A stretch of 64,000 nucleotides of DNA from Alcanivorax sp. Its GTDB lineage: Bacteria > Pseudomonadota > Gammaproteobacteria > Pseudomonadales > Alcanivoracaceae. The position numbers and the translations under genes were made by a program. The notes beneath the pieces were generated by a model. It ran no database searches, had not been told where the DNA came from, and saw nothing but the letters and a program-made list of their open reading frames with translations. The stretch is taken from positions 2,284,692 to 2,348,691 of the forward strand of contig CP051239.1 in the NCBI GenBank assembly GCA_017794945.1. The letters run 5' to 3'. Positions 38,878-48,435 of this stretch are shown here, in pieces (the first letter of the stretch is position 1; every line of letters begins with the position of its first letter).

Positions 38878-39759
38878 ATGTATTCTTCTAACCCCACCTA
38901 CCGCCTGCTGATCGCGCTGGTGCTGGCCGTCGTTCTGATGGCCCTGGACCAGCGCAGTAAGTGGGTGGAGCCGCTGCGTTACGGCGTCGGCTATCTGACC
39001 GCCCCGGTGCACTACCTGGCCCACCTGCCGGTGGATTCCGCCCGCTGGCTGGGGCGCCTGTCCGAAACCCGCTCCAACCTGATGGAATCCCGCGAGCGCC
39101 TGGAGCGCCAGGTGCTGATCCTGGAGCAGAAGGTTCAGCGTCTGGCGGTGCTGCAGGCGGAAAACGTGCGCCTGCGGGAACTGCTCAACTCCTCCGCCAA
39201 CCTGGACGCGTCGGTGCTGGTGGCGGAGATCATCGGCGTCGACCCGGACCCCAACCGCCAGGAGCTGGTGATCAACAAGGGCGGCCAGGACGACGTCCTG
39301 CAAGGGCAGGCGGTGCTGGAGTCCCAGGGGCTGATCGGCCAGGTGGTGGAAGCCGGGCCGCTGTCCGCCCGGGTGCTGCTGATCACCGACGCCAGCCACG
39401 CCATGAGCGTGCAGGTGAACCGCAACGGGGTGCGCGCGATTCTGGCCGGCACCGGGCAGGGCAGCCGGCTGCGCCTGCTGTATGTGCCCGACACCGCGGA
39501 CATCAAGGAGGGCGACCTGCTGGTGTCCACCGGCCTCGGCCAGCTCTATCCGCGCGGCTACCCGGTGGCCCGGGTGAGCCGGGTGAGCCACCAGTCCGGC
39601 GCCGCCTTCGCCGACATCGAGGCGCGTCCCACCGCCCGCTTGGACCGGGTCAGCCATGTATTGCTGGTGCAGTCCATGGAGCCGGTGTCGATCCCGGACG
39701 TGGCCTCCGAGTCGCCCGCCGATCCGCCGACGGCCGAGGAGCTGCCCGATGATGAATAA
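38878..39759 (+). CDS. mreC: Rod shape-determining protein MreC
   Basis: MreC is a bitopic inner-membrane protein that links MreB to periplasmic wall enzymes. The 293-residue product has one N-terminal membrane helix (about residues 9-21), a coiled coil (about 60-105, ESRERLERQVLILEQKVQRL) and a beta-rich periplasmic domain with VLVAEIIGVDPDPNRQELVI and GLIGQVVEAG. The acidic tail is variable. mreD starts inside its last codons. Confidence 0.96.
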   Translation: MYSSNPTYRLLIALVLAVVLMALDQRSKWVEPLRYGVGYLTAPVHYLAHLPVDSARWLGRLSETRSNLMESRERLERQVLILEQKVQRLAVLQAENVRLRELLNSSANLDASVLVAEIIGVDPDPNRQELVINKGGQDDVLQGQAVLESQGLIGQVVEAGPLSARVLLITDASHAMSVQVNRNGVRAILAGTGQGSRLRLLYVPDTADIKEGDLLVSTGLGQLYPRGYPVARVSRVSHQSGAAFADIEARPTARLDRVSHVLLVQSMEPVSIPDVASESPADPPTAEELPDDE

Positions 39760-40243
39760 CGAGCGGCCGGCCGGCACCGGCGTGATTCTGGTGACCTTCG
39801 TGGTCGCGGCCTTGCTGGAAGTGGTCCCTCTCAACCAGACACTGGACTGGGTGCGCCCGGAATGGATGCTGCTGGTGCTGCTGTACTGGGTGCTGTCGCT
39901 GCCGCACCGCATCGGCGTGCTGTGGGGGTTTCTGGTGGGGCTCTACCTGGACGTGCTGGTGGGCGCCACACTCGGCCAGTGGGCCCTGTCCTACGCGTTC
40001 GGCGCCTACTTCATGCTGGCCGCCTACAAGCGCATGCGCGTATTTCCCCTGCTGCAGCAAAGCGCCGTGGTGTTCCTGCTGGTGGGCTCCGCCAATCTGA
40101 TCGCCTACCTGGTGCAGGAGTCCGTCGGCCGGACCCTGTATCCTCCCTATACGATTCTTTATTCCGCCGCCGCCAGCGCGGTGCTCTGGCGGCCCCTGTG
40201 CACGGCGCTGCGCTGGACCCAGCACCGCTTTCTGGTGCGCTGA
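39749..40243 (+). CDS. mreD: Rod shape-determining protein MreD
   Basis: The 164-residue MreD is an inner-membrane protein with about five helices (for example GTGVILVTFVVAALLEVVPL). It carries the family signature PEWMLLVLLYWVLSLPHRIGV and GFLVGLYLDVLVGATLGQ. ATG at 39749 has GAGGAG seven bases upstream and overlaps the mreC end by 11 bp; longer frames are out of line with the family. It completes mreBCD. Confidence 0.96.
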   Translation: MMNNERPAGTGVILVTFVVAALLEVVPLNQTLDWVRPEWMLLVLLYWVLSLPHRIGVLWGFLVGLYLDVLVGATLGQWALSYAFGAYFMLAAYKRMRVFPLLQQSAVVFLLVGSANLIAYLVQESVGRTLYPPYTILYSAAASAVLWRPLCTALRWTQHRFLVR

Positions 40244-40284
40244 AACCGCGGCCCCGTTGAGCCCCCGGAACCAAGGAGCGCTCC

Positions 40285-40863
40285 ATGCTTTACCTCGCAT
40301 CCGGCTCGCCCCGGCGGGCGGAACTATTGGCGCAAATCGGCGTGCCCTTCACCGTGCTGAAAGCACCGGGCATTGACGAGACCGTCCACGCCGGCGAAGC
40401 CCCCCGCGACTATGTCGCCCGCATGGCGCGGGAAAAAGCCGCCGCCGGCCGTGCCACCGCGCCCGGCCCGGAGCCGGTGCTGGGCGCCGACACCGCGGTG
40501 GTGCTGGGCGACCGGGTGCTGGGCAAGCCCGGCGACGACGACCAGGCCCTGGCCATGCTCCGCGACCTTCAGGACCGGGAACACCGGGTGCTCTCCGCGG
40601 TCTGCTTGATGGCCGGCGACACCCCGCGTCTGGCCCTCTCCGAGACCCGGGTCCGCCTGCGCGCGCTCGACGATGACCGCCTGCGCGCCTACGTGGCCAC
40701 CGGCGAAGGGCGTGATAAAGCCGGCGCCTATGGCATCCAGGGTCTGGGCGCGGCCCTGGTGGCGTCGCTGAGCGGCAGCTACAGTGGAGTGGTCGGCTTA
40801 CCCCTGGAAGAGACGGTGCCGCTCCTGGAATGGGCCGGCGTGCCCTACTGGCAACCCTGTTGA
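40285..40863 (+). CDS. maf: Maf-like nucleoside triphosphate pyrophosphatase (dTTP/UTP type)
   Basis: The 192-residue Maf protein hydrolyses non-canonical and some canonical nucleoside triphosphates. It has the family start YLASGSPRRAELLAQIGV, then VLGADTAVVLGDRVLGKP, and GRDKAGAYGIQGLGAALV. The KAGAY-type motif fits the YhdE (dTTP/UTP) group. It follows mreD by 41 bp. In Pseudomonas the RNase G gene rng comes next; here yhdP begins 15 bp later. Confidence 0.96.
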   Translation: MLYLASGSPRRAELLAQIGVPFTVLKAPGIDETVHAGEAPRDYVARMAREKAAAGRATAPGPEPVLGADTAVVLGDRVLGKPGDDDQALAMLRDLQDREHRVLSAVCLMAGDTPRLALSETRVRLRALDDDRLRAYVATGEGRDKAGAYGIQGLGAALVASLSGSYSGVVGLPLEETVPLLEWAGVPYWQPC

Positions 40864-40878
40864 TCGACTGAGGCCACG

Positions 40879-43800
40879 GTGAAAAACGAACGCCCTCGCT
40901 GGAGATCCCCTCTGCGTGGCCGGCTATGGTGGCTGGTGGCGATTCCGGTGCTGTTGCTGGCGGCCTACGTGGTGGTGGCGCGCCAATTGATGCTGCTGGT
41001 GCCCGATTACCGCCAGGAGCTGGAAGCGGTACTCGAAGAGCACCTCGGTTTCGCGATTGTCATCGAACAGCTCGACGGCAGCATGGATGGCCTCACCCCG
41101 CGCTTCGAAGTGCGCGGTCTGACCCTGCCGCACGCGGAAGGGGAGCCGGCGCTGCGCCTCGACCAGGTGTCCGCCAGCGTGTCGATTCTGCCCACCCTGT
41201 TCCACCGCGACCTCCACCTGCGGGAATTGCGCATCAAAGGCGTGGACGTGCACCTGGTCCGTGGCGAGGACGGCGGCATCCGCCTGCGCGGCCTGGAAGT
41301 GCTGCAGGACCGGGAGCAGGGCGAGCCCGCCGATGGCCTGCGCGCGCTCTACCGGCAGCAACGCATCCTGGTGGAAGACGCGCGCTTCTCACTGGACTGG
41401 CCCGGCCTGCCGCCGCTGGCGGCGTCCTCCCTGACCCTGGCCGTCGATAACAGCGGTGGCGGTCACGCGGTGTCGGTGCGGGTGGAAGCCCGCGACCGGC
41501 CGTTCTCGGTGGATGCCCGCCTGCGCGTGGACGGTGACCCGCTGAGCCTGGACCAGCTCAATGCGCGCGGCTATCTGGACGTTAACGGCGAGCGCCTGCA
41601 CGAGTGGCTGCCCGAAGCACGTGACTGGCCGCTGGACCTGGCCGGGCTGGACGGCCGGGTGCGCGCCTGGACCGCCATCTCCGGCGGCCAGGTACGCTCC
41701 GCCCAGGTGCGCCTGGGCGCGCCGTCCGCCACCCTCACCGACGGCGGCCAGCCGTGGCCGCTCACCGACATCAATCTGGACGCGCAACTGAGCCGGCGCG
41801 CCAACGGCGACGGCCAGCTGTCGGTGACCGCGCTGAGCGGCCAGACCCCCGCCGGCGCGGTGGCGCCGGGCCCGGTGGCACTCCGTTGGCGGGTCGCCGA
41901 AGGCGGCGCGCATTGGCGTTTTCAGGGCGAGGACCTGGCGATTCACGCACTCAGCCGACAGCTCTCGGAATGGCCGTTCGCGCTGCCCGAGGGGCTGGGG
42001 ACGATCCGCGACCGGTTACGCGAACATCAACCCCGTGGCGTGTTGCAGCAGCTGTATCTGGCCGGCGTGGAGGGCCGGGTGGACGTCATCCAGGCCCGTT
42101 TCGCCGGCCTCGCCGCCGATGCCCTGGACCAGGTGCCCGGCGCACGCGGGCTGAACGGCTGGGTGGCCGGCGGCCCCCGCCACGGCGTGGCGCGTGTCAA
42201 CGGCGACCCGCTGCAGCTCACCGTGCCCCGGCTTTACGATCACCCGCTGAGTACCCGGTTCAACGGCGTGCTGCGCTGGTTCAGCGATCAGGGTCGCTGG
42301 TCGGTGGAGACCGGCACCCTGATGGCCGCTAACGCCGACGCCCGCGGTATCGCCATGTTCCGGCTGGAAGGCGGCGAGGGCCTGCCGGTACCGGAGCTGC
42401 GCCTGCTCGCCGACCTGCATGACGGCGACGCGGCCCGGGCGGCGCACTACATTCCCATGGAAAAGCTGCCCGATCCGCTCAGCGACTGGCTGGCCCAGGC
42501 GTTCCGTGGCGGGCACCTGGACGAGGGCCGTTTTCTCTACCGGGGGCCGATCAAAATCGACCCGCAACGGCAGCAGGACCGCACCTTCCAAATGCGCTTC
42601 CAGGGCCGCGATATGGACCTGTCGTTCCTGCCGGACTGGCCGGTGGCCACTGGCATCCAGGCCGATGTGCTGATCGACGGCCGCGAAGTCAGCGGCCAGG
42701 TCGCCCGTGGGCGCCTGTTCGACAGTGAGCTGAGCCGCGTCACCGTGGACCTGCCGGCGGTGGACGACCCCTCGCGCCGGCACCTGGTGGTCCAAGGGCA
42801 GGTGCAGGGCCCGGCCACCGACCTGGACCGGGTGTTCCACGACACGCCGCTCGCCGGGCAGCTGCCCGACGGGCTGCTCGACTGGCGCTTCCGCGCCGGC
42901 CAGGTGAGCGGGCACCTGCTGCTGGATCTGCCGCTCACCAAAAACGGCACCGAGCCGATGGTGATCGTCGACGGCCGGGGCGATGGCATCACGCTGGCCA
43001 ACGACGCCCTGGACCTCACCGTCACCGAGGTCACCGCCCCGGTTTATTTCCACCTGCGCGAAGGCATCAATATGCCTCGCCTGGAGGGCAAGGCGTTGGG
43101 CGGCCGCTTCACCGGTTCCTGGCTGACGCGGGGGCCGGACAGCCAGATGCAGCTCACCGGCGCCTTGCCGGTGGCGCGGCTGCGCGACTGGTCGGGGATG
43201 GACTGGCCGGTGCCGGTGAGCGGGCGCTTGCCGCTGGAGCTGGACCTGGGGATGCCCTGGCGCGGCATGCCGTTGCGCGTGGAAGCGCGCTCCACCCTGC
43301 AAGGGATCAAAGTGGACGCTCCCGCGCCGCTGGGCAAAAGCGCCGACAGCGTGCGCGGCAGCCGGCTGGTATGGCGCGCCGGCCGCGAGCAAAGCCTGAG
43401 CGTGAACTACGGCGAGGTGGCGCGCGGCCGGTTCCGTACCGGCGACGCCTTCGCCGGTGCCCTGGGCCTGGGCGGCGTGGCGCCACCGGCGTTGCCCGAG
43501 CGGGGATTGGTGATCGAAGGCCGTGCGGAACGCGCCAGGGCCGCCGAATGGCTGGACTTCGTGCAGGGCCTGAACAAAGGCGGCGGGCAGGGCGACGGTG
43601 GCGCCGTGTCGCCGTCATTGGTCCGCCGCCTGGCGGTCACGGTGGCCGATCTGGACCTGTTCGGCGTGGCCCTGTCCGACGCCCGGTTTATCGCCGCGCC
43701 CCACCAGAGCGGCTGGGAATTCAATATGGCGGCGCCGGCTCTGGCCGGCACGCTGCGCCTGCCCGGCAACTACCGGCCCCGGGGCGACCGGCCGATGACG

Positions 43801-44709
43801 CTGTCCATCAGCCGGCTGCGGCTGCCGGATAATCCGCTCACCGGTGGCGCCGACGGCGAGGCGGGCGACAACGGCCGGCGCCCGTCGCCCACGGACGTAC
43901 CGGTGATGGACGTGATCCTTACCGACGCCCGCATCGGGCGTGAAGTGCTGGGTGACTGGTCCACCCGCATCCGACCGGTGGACGGCGGCGCGCGTGCCGA
44001 GGCCCTGCGCGGTGAATGGCGCGGCGTCCGGGTGGACGGCAATCTCACCTGGACCGGGTCCGGTTCGGGGGCCCAGCGCACCCGTTTCCAGGGCAGTGTG
44101 GTCTCGGACGATCTCAAGGACACCTTCACCGCCTGGGGGCTGCCGGTATTGCTGGAAAGCGACGACGCCCGCGCCACCCTGGATCTGTCCTGGCCGGACT
44201 GGCCACTGGACCCGGACTATCTGGCCCTGACCGGCGACGCCCGGCTCGACATCGGCGAGTGCCTGATCCCCGATCCGCAAAAGCGCACCTCGGTGCTGCG
44301 TGTTCTGGGGGTGCTTAACGTGGCCAATATCCAGCGCCGGCTGCGCCTGGATTTCTCCGATCTCTACCAGGAGGGGCTGAGCTGCGATTCCATCAAAGGC
44401 GACTTCGTATTCGACGGCGCCGCGCTCACCACCCGCGACGTGTCCATCGAATCGCCCTCCGCCGCCTTCGAAATCAACGGCCAGGCGGATCTGGCGGCGC
44501 AAACCCTCAACCAGGAAGTGGCCATGACGCTGCCGCTCTCCAGTAACCTCTACGCCGGTTGTATCGCGGGTCCGGCGGTGTGCGCCGGTATCTTTGTGGT
44601 GGAACGCCTTTGGGGTGATAAGCTGGATAAAACCACCACCATCACGTACCAGGTATCCGGCCCCTGGCAGGATCCCAAGGTGAAGGAGACGGAGGGCTTT
44701 CTTGAGTAA
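40879..44709 (+). CDS. yhdP: YhdP family AsmA-like phospholipid transport protein
   Basis: YhdP is one of the large AsmA-like proteins (with TamB and YdbH) that carry phospholipids from inner to outer membrane. The 1276-residue protein has one N-terminal membrane helix (about 14-35, LRGRLWWLVAIPVLLLAAYVVV) followed by a long beta-rich periplasmic region. It ends in the DUF3971/AsmA C-terminal part, with NLYAGCIAGPAVCAGIFVVERL near the end. The start is GTG at 40879. The length and place near mre, tldD and nitrilase genes match Pseudomonas. The nitrilase gene overlaps its stop. Confidence 0.93.
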   Translation: MKNERPRWRSPLRGRLWWLVAIPVLLLAAYVVVARQLMLLVPDYRQELEAVLEEHLGFAIVIEQLDGSMDGLTPRFEVRGLTLPHAEGEPALRLDQVSASVSILPTLFHRDLHLRELRIKGVDVHLVRGEDGGIRLRGLEVLQDREQGEPADGLRALYRQQRILVEDARFSLDWPGLPPLAASSLTLAVDNSGGGHAVSVRVEARDRPFSVDARLRVDGDPLSLDQLNARGYLDVNGERLHEWLPEARDWPLDLAGLDGRVRAWTAISGGQVRSAQVRLGAPSATLTDGGQPWPLTDINLDAQLSRRANGDGQLSVTALSGQTPAGAVAPGPVALRWRVAEGGAHWRFQGEDLAIHALSRQLSEWPFALPEGLGTIRDRLREHQPRGVLQQLYLAGVEGRVDVIQARFAGLAADALDQVPGARGLNGWVAGGPRHGVARVNGDPLQLTVPRLYDHPLSTRFNGVLRWFSDQGRWSVETGTLMAANADARGIAMFRLEGGEGLPVPELRLLADLHDGDAARAAHYIPMEKLPDPLSDWLAQAFRGGHLDEGRFLYRGPIKIDPQRQQDRTFQMRFQGRDMDLSFLPDWPVATGIQADVLIDGREVSGQVARGRLFDSELSRVTVDLPAVDDPSRRHLVVQGQVQGPATDLDRVFHDTPLAGQLPDGLLDWRFRAGQVSGHLLLDLPLTKNGTEPMVIVDGRGDGITLANDALDLTVTEVTAPVYFHLREGINMPRLEGKALGGRFTGSWLTRGPDSQMQLTGALPVARLRDWSGMDWPVPVSGRLPLELDLGMPWRGMPLRVEARSTLQGIKVDAPAPLGKSADSVRGSRLVWRAGREQSLSVNYGEVARGRFRTGDAFAGALGLGGVAPPALPERGLVIEGRAERARAAEWLDFVQGLNKGGGQGDGGAVSPSLVRRLAVTVADLDLFGVALSDARFIAAPHQSGWEFNMAAPALAGTLRLPGNYRPRGDRPMTLSISRLRLPDNPLTGGADGEAGDNGRRPSPTDVPVMDVILTDARIGREVLGDWSTRIRPVDGGARAEALRGEWRGVRVDGNLTWTGSGSGAQRTRFQGSVVSDDLKDTFTAWGLPVLLESDDARATLDLSWPDWPLDPDYLALTGDARLDIGECLIPDPQKRTSVLRVLGVLNVANIQRRLRLDFSDLYQEGLSCDSIKGDFVFDGAALTTRDVSIESPSAAFEINGQADLAAQTLNQEVAMTLPLSSNLYAGCIAGPAVCAGIFVVERLWGDKLDKTTTITYQVSGPWQDPKVKETEGFLE

Positions 44710-45577
44710 CAGGCAGGACGCAACGGCGCCGTGTCGCGTGGCCGCCGTGCAGATGACCAGTGGCGCCGACACCGACGCCAACCTGCGCGCCGCCGGCGAG
44801 GCCCTGGCCCGGGCCGCCGAGGGCGGCGCCCGGCTGGCGGTGCTGCCGGAAAACTTCGCCGGTTACGGCGTCGACTACCGCGCCCTGGGCGAGCGCTACG
44901 GCGAGCTGTGCGGCTGGCTGATCGAGCGCGCCCGGACCCTGGGCCTTTGGGTGATCGGCGGTAGCATCCCGGCGCTGACCCGGCCCGGCGGCGAACCGGT
45001 ACCGGCGCCTTTGGTGCGCACCCGCAGCGTACTGGCCGGCCCTGACGGCGAGATCACCGCCCTCTATGACAAACTGCACCTGTTCGACGCGGACGTGAGC
45101 GACCGCCAGGGCCGCTACCGGGAATCGGATGTGTTCGAACCCGGTGACCAGGCGGTGGTGGCCACCGCCGCCGGCCTTCAAGTGGGTCTGGCGATCTGCT
45201 ACGACCTGCGTTTCCCGCTGCATGCGCGGGTGCTGGCGGACCGGGGCGCCGGGCTGATCGTCTACCCCAGCGCCTTCACCGCCACCACCGGCGCCGCCCA
45301 CTGGGCGTTGTTGCTGCGCGCCTGCGCGGTGCAGAACGGCTGCTACGTGCTGGGCGCCAACCAGTGCGGTCAACATAGTGAGACCCGCGCCAGCTTCGGT
45401 CACTCCATGCTGGTGGACCCCTGGGGCAGGGTGGTGGCCGGCGCCGAAGGCGACCAGGCGGACCGCCCCGGCGTGGTGTTCGGCACCGTGGATTCCGCCG
45501 TGCTCGATCAAGTACGCTCCGGCCTGCCGGTGCACACCCATCAACGATTCAAGGTGAACGGTCCTTATGACCTTTAG
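44702..45577 (+). CDS. Carbon-nitrogen hydrolase (nitrilase/omega-amidase family)
   Basis: The 291-residue protein has the nitrilase catalytic triad: Glu50 ([12 protein letters not shown]), Lys124 ([12 protein letters not shown]) and Cys166 ([11 protein letters not shown]). It is closest to the Nit1/Nit2 branch, whose members hydrolyse deaminated glutathione or omega-amides. The start is TTG at 44702 with GGAG upstream, inside the last codons of yhdP; no better start keeps the conserved VAAVQM. It overlaps tldD by 11 bp, so yhdP, this gene and tldD are coupled. Confidence 0.92.
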   Translation: MSNRQDATAPCRVAAVQMTSGADTDANLRAAGEALARAAEGGARLAVLPENFAGYGVDYRALGERYGELCGWLIERARTLGLWVIGGSIPALTRPGGEPVPAPLVRTRSVLAGPDGEITALYDKLHLFDADVSDRQGRYRESDVFEPGDQAVVATAAGLQVGLAICYDLRFPLHARVLADRGAGLIVYPSAFTATTGAAHWALLLRACAVQNGCYVLGANQCGQHSETRASFGHSMLVDPWGRVVAGAEGDQADRPGVVFGTVDSAVLDQVRSGLPVHTHQRFKVNGPYDL

Positions 45578-47033
45578 CGAACAACGGACCTCCGACAGCG
45601 AACGGCTTTCGCTGGCCTCGGACATTCTGCTGGCCCCGGCCCAACTGGGCACCGACCAGCTGCAAAGTCTGCTGGGCGGCAAGCTGGCCGGGCGCGCCGA
45701 TTACGCCGACGTCTACTTCCAGCACAGCCGCCATGAAGCCTGGATTCTCGAGGACGGTCTGGTGCGCGACGCCAGCTTCAATCTCGAGCGCGGCGCCGGG
45801 GTACGCCTGGTCAGCGGCGACAAAACCGGTTTCGCCTACAGCGACGACATCTCGCTGGACGCACTCACCCAGGCGGGCAGTGCCGCCGCCGCCATCGGCC
45901 GGCAGGGCAAGGATCAATCGGTGCGCATTGGCGCGGCCAAGGCCATGCCCGCCCGCTACCCGGCGCTGGACCCGCTGCCCGGCTGGAGCAGCGAAATGAA
46001 AGTGGCGCTGCTGCAGGAGATGGACCGCCTGGCCCGCTCCCTGGACCCGGCGGTGAAGGAAGTCACCGTCAGCTTGAGCGGCGAGCAGGACGTGGTGCTG
46101 GTGGCCGCCACCGACGGCACTCTGGCGGCGGATGTGCGGCCGCTGATCCGCTTCAATATTTCCGTGATCGCGGAACGGGACGGTCGCCGCGAACGCGGCA
46201 GCGCCGGTGGCGGTGGCCGCGTGGCCTACGACTGGCTGCGCCAGGACGGCCGGCTGGAAACCTGGACCCGGGACGCGGTGCGCCAGGCGCTGCTCAACCT
46301 GGACGCGGAGCCGGCGCCGGCGGGCACCATGCCGGTGGTGCTGGGCCCGGGCTGGCCCGGCGTGCTGCTGCACGAAGCGGTGGGCCACGGTCTGGAGGGC
46401 GACTTCAACCGCAAGGGTACCTCCATGTTCGCCAAGATGATGGGCCAGCAGGTGGCGTCCAGCCTGTGCACCGTGGTCGACGACGGCACCCTGCCGGACC
46501 GGCGCGGCTCGCTCACCGTCGACGACGAAGGCACGCCGGGCGGCTACAACACCCTGATCGAGAACGGCAAGCTGGTCGGCCACATGCAGGACAAAACCAA
46601 TGCCCGCCTGATGGGCGTGGCGCCCACCGGCAACGGCCGCCGCGAATCCTACGCGCACCTGCCGATGCCGCGCATGACCAACACCTACATGCTGCCCGGC
46701 GAATCCGATCCGGAAGAAATCCTCGCCAGCCTGGACCGGGGCATCTACGCGGTGAACTTCGGCGGCGGCCAGGTGGACATTACCTCCGGTCGTTTCGTGT
46801 TTTCCACCAGCGAGGCCTACCTGGTGGAGAAGGGCAAGATCGTCTGCCCGGTGAAAGGCGCCACGCTGATCGGCAGCGGCGCGGAGGTGATGAACCGCAT
46901 TTCCATGGTCGGCAATGATCTGGCCTTGGACAGCGGCATCGGCGTGTGCGGCAAGGACGGTCAGTCGGTGCCGGTGGGCGTCGGCCAGCCCACTCTGCGG
47001 GTCGACGCGTTGACGGTGGGCGGTACCGCCTGA
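45567..47033 (+). CDS. tldD: Metalloprotease TldD
   Basis: TldD forms a heterodimeric zinc protease with TldE/PmbA that trims peptides such as microcin B17 precursor and CcdA. The 488-residue protein carries the metal motif [11 protein letters not shown] (HExxxH at 269-274) and the late [19 protein letters not shown]. PmbA is encoded 1.4 kb downstream on the same strand. The stop overlaps the ATG of the next gene by one base (TGATG). Confidence 0.97.
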   Translation: MTFSEQRTSDSERLSLASDILLAPAQLGTDQLQSLLGGKLAGRADYADVYFQHSRHEAWILEDGLVRDASFNLERGAGVRLVSGDKTGFAYSDDISLDALTQAGSAAAAIGRQGKDQSVRIGAAKAMPARYPALDPLPGWSSEMKVALLQEMDRLARSLDPAVKEVTVSLSGEQDVVLVAATDGTLAADVRPLIRFNISVIAERDGRRERGSAGGGGRVAYDWLRQDGRLETWTRDAVRQALLNLDAEPAPAGTMPVVLGPGWPGVLLHEAVGHGLEGDFNRKGTSMFAKMMGQQVASSLCTVVDDGTLPDRRGSLTVDDEGTPGGYNTLIENGKLVGHMQDKTNARLMGVAPTGNGRRESYAHLPMPRMTNTYMLPGESDPEEILASLDRGIYAVNFGGGQVDITSGRFVFSTSEAYLVEKGKIVCPVKGATLIGSGAEVMNRISMVGNDLALDSGIGVCGKDGQSVPVGVGQPTLRVDALTVGGTA

Positions 47034-47500
47034 TGCCGGTGTCGGTGTCTGAAGTACTGGGGCGTATGCGGTTGTTCGACGGTCTTACCGCCGGCGAGCT
47101 GGCCGTGGCCGAAAAGCTGGTGTTCGTTAACCGGGCCGCCGCCGGCGACACCGTTTGCCGCGAAGGCGACCGCAGTGACTTTCTCTGTTTCGTGGTGCGC
47201 GGCCGGCTGGATATTCTCAAGGCGCAAAGCAGCCGTGATGGCGAGGCGGTGATCGCCCACCTCAACCCCGGCGACTCGCTGGGCGAAATGGCGCTGGTGG
47301 ATCATCAGCCCCGTTCCGCCACGGTGCGTGCCGCCGAGGACACCACCCTGATTGTGCTCACCCGCAAGGGCTTCGAGCAGTTGCGCCGCCGCGAACCGCG
47401 CGCCGCCGCCGTGCTGATGGAAAACATCGCCCGCCTGCTGTGCGACAACCTGCGCCAGACTTCTTCCCGCCTCGCCCAGTTCATGCCGCCACTCGGTTAA
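47033..47500 (+). CDS. Small cyclic-nucleotide-binding domain protein
   Basis: The 155-residue protein is a single Crp-like cNMP barrel: LFDGLTAGELAVAEKLVFVN, GDTVCREGDRSDFLCFVVRG and NPGDSLGEMALVDHQPRSATVRA. The last segment matches the cyclic-nucleotide pocket (GE...RSATVRA). No DNA-binding or enzymatic domain is present. A C-terminal helix (EPRAAAVLMENIARLLCDNL) could dimerise. ATG at 47033 overlaps the tldD stop, so it is translated with the TldD protease. Its role is unknown; it may sense cAMP or c-di-GMP and act through a partner. Confidence 0.85.
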   Translation: MPVSVSEVLGRMRLFDGLTAGELAVAEKLVFVNRAAAGDTVCREGDRSDFLCFVVRGRLDILKAQSSRDGEAVIAHLNPGDSLGEMALVDHQPRSATVRAAEDTTLIVLTRKGFEQLRRREPRAAAVLMENIARLLCDNLRQTSSRLAQFMPPLG

Positions 47501-47523
47501 CGGGTTTCCCTCCATTCGGGGGC

Positions 47524-47630
47524 GCGGGTCTGTGTTCCGCCCTTCCGGGAACGCCGTGAACCCGTCCCTGGGGGCTCCCTGTCGAACGTCCTGTTCTCCA
47601 GGGTCCCGGAAGGGCGGAACACAGACCCGC
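47524..47630. repeat. Long palindrome with 27-bp perfect arms and conserved core (element 2)
   Basis: Positions 47524-47550 and 47604-47630 are perfect inverted copies of 27 bp. The 53-bp interior begins CGCCGTGAACCCGTCCCTGG and then GGGCT, the core shared with element 3 (minus strand) and, less well, with element 1. The arm sequence is unrelated to theirs. It lies between the convergent cNMP-protein and darP genes. Confidence 0.9.
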
Positions 47631-47710
47631 TCCGAGGGAAGATTCCCGTGCCCCGGGTCACGACCAGCGCCGAACCTTTCTATAAACCTCGGCGGTTGGC
47701 TCCCAAGGGA

Positions 47711-47819
47711 GGTTCTGTCTCGGTGCCCGTGTCCAGGACTGTGTGAGGCAGGGAGCCGAACACAAGCCTCCAGGGATGGATTCACGGCGGGTCCTGGACA
47801 CGGGCACCGAGACAGAACC
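47711..47819. repeat. Long palindrome with 29-bp perfect arms and conserved core (element 3)
   Basis: Positions 47711-47739 and 47791-47819 are perfect inverted copies of 29 bp. On the minus strand the interior reads CGCCGTGAATCCATCCCTGG and then AGGCT. Only 80 bp separate it from element 2, with the core in opposite orientation. The 345-bp gap between the cNMP-protein gene and darP is filled by these two elements; no gene is seen in it. Confidence 0.9.
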
Positions 47820-47845
47820 GGGCTACAAGGTCCGGCGCGTATCGA

Positions 47846-48382
47846 TCAGTAAAGCGGGGCGTTCTTTTCGAGGTCGTTGAGCAGGCCCTGGAAGCGTTTG
47901 CGCTCGCGCTTGAAGCGGGCGCGCTGGTCGGCGTCGGCGGCGTCCGGGTCCACCGGGCGGGCTTTGATCAAATTGCGGGCCTGGTTGCGCAGGGCCTGGC
48001 GATCCCCCTCGGGGTATTCGGTGAGCACCTGCTGCAGGATCGGTTCCGCTTCCTTGGGGCCGTCGCAGGCGGCGATCTGTTCGGTCCAATGCTGCAGGCG
48101 TTGCTGGCGCAGTGGGTTTTGCAGCGCCTCCACGGCGGTCACGATCTCCTCGCTATTGGCGTCGTAGATCAGGCGGCCGATGAACAGGGCATGGCGCCGG
48201 CGGGCGTCCAGGTTGGTAATGCGGCGCGCTTCATCCAGCGCTTTCTCGAGGCCGTCGGTGAGCGGCAGGCGCGCGCGTTGCTCCGGCTTCAGGCCCATCA
48301 GGGTCAAGCCCACTTCCTGGAGTGCCTGCATATCCTGCTTGCGGCGTGTTTTGCTGGCGGGGGTATCGTTATACTCGGTCAT
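47846..48382 (-). CDS. darP: Ribosome biogenesis factor DarP (YjgA, DUF615)
   Basis: DarP helps late assembly of the 50S subunit. The 178-residue basic, helical protein starts MTEYNDTPASKTRRKQDMQAL and has GLTLMGLKPEQRARLPL and RHALFIGRLIYDANSEEI, typical of DUF615. ATG at 48382 matches the family; a longer in-frame start at 48415 runs into the pmbA leader. It is divergent from pmbA, the usual arrangement. Confidence 0.95.
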   Translation of the reverse strand: MTEYNDTPASKTRRKQDMQALQEVGLTLMGLKPEQRARLPLTDGLEKALDEARRITNLDARRRHALFIGRLIYDANSEEIVTAVEALQNPLRQQRLQHWTEQIAACDGPKEAEPILQQVLTEYPEGDRQALRNQARNLIKARPVDPDAADADQRARFKRERKRFQGLLNDLEKNAPLY

Positions 48383-48435
48383 GATTCCAGGGAAGCCGCG
48401 CTTCCGATAATGCATTGAATTGGAAAACGTATTTT

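Noticed and set aside
47524..47819. Integron attC sites as an explanation of the core palindromes
   Set aside because: No GTTRRRY-type ends, no integrase and no cassette-like genes. The conserved part is the middle, not the ends.
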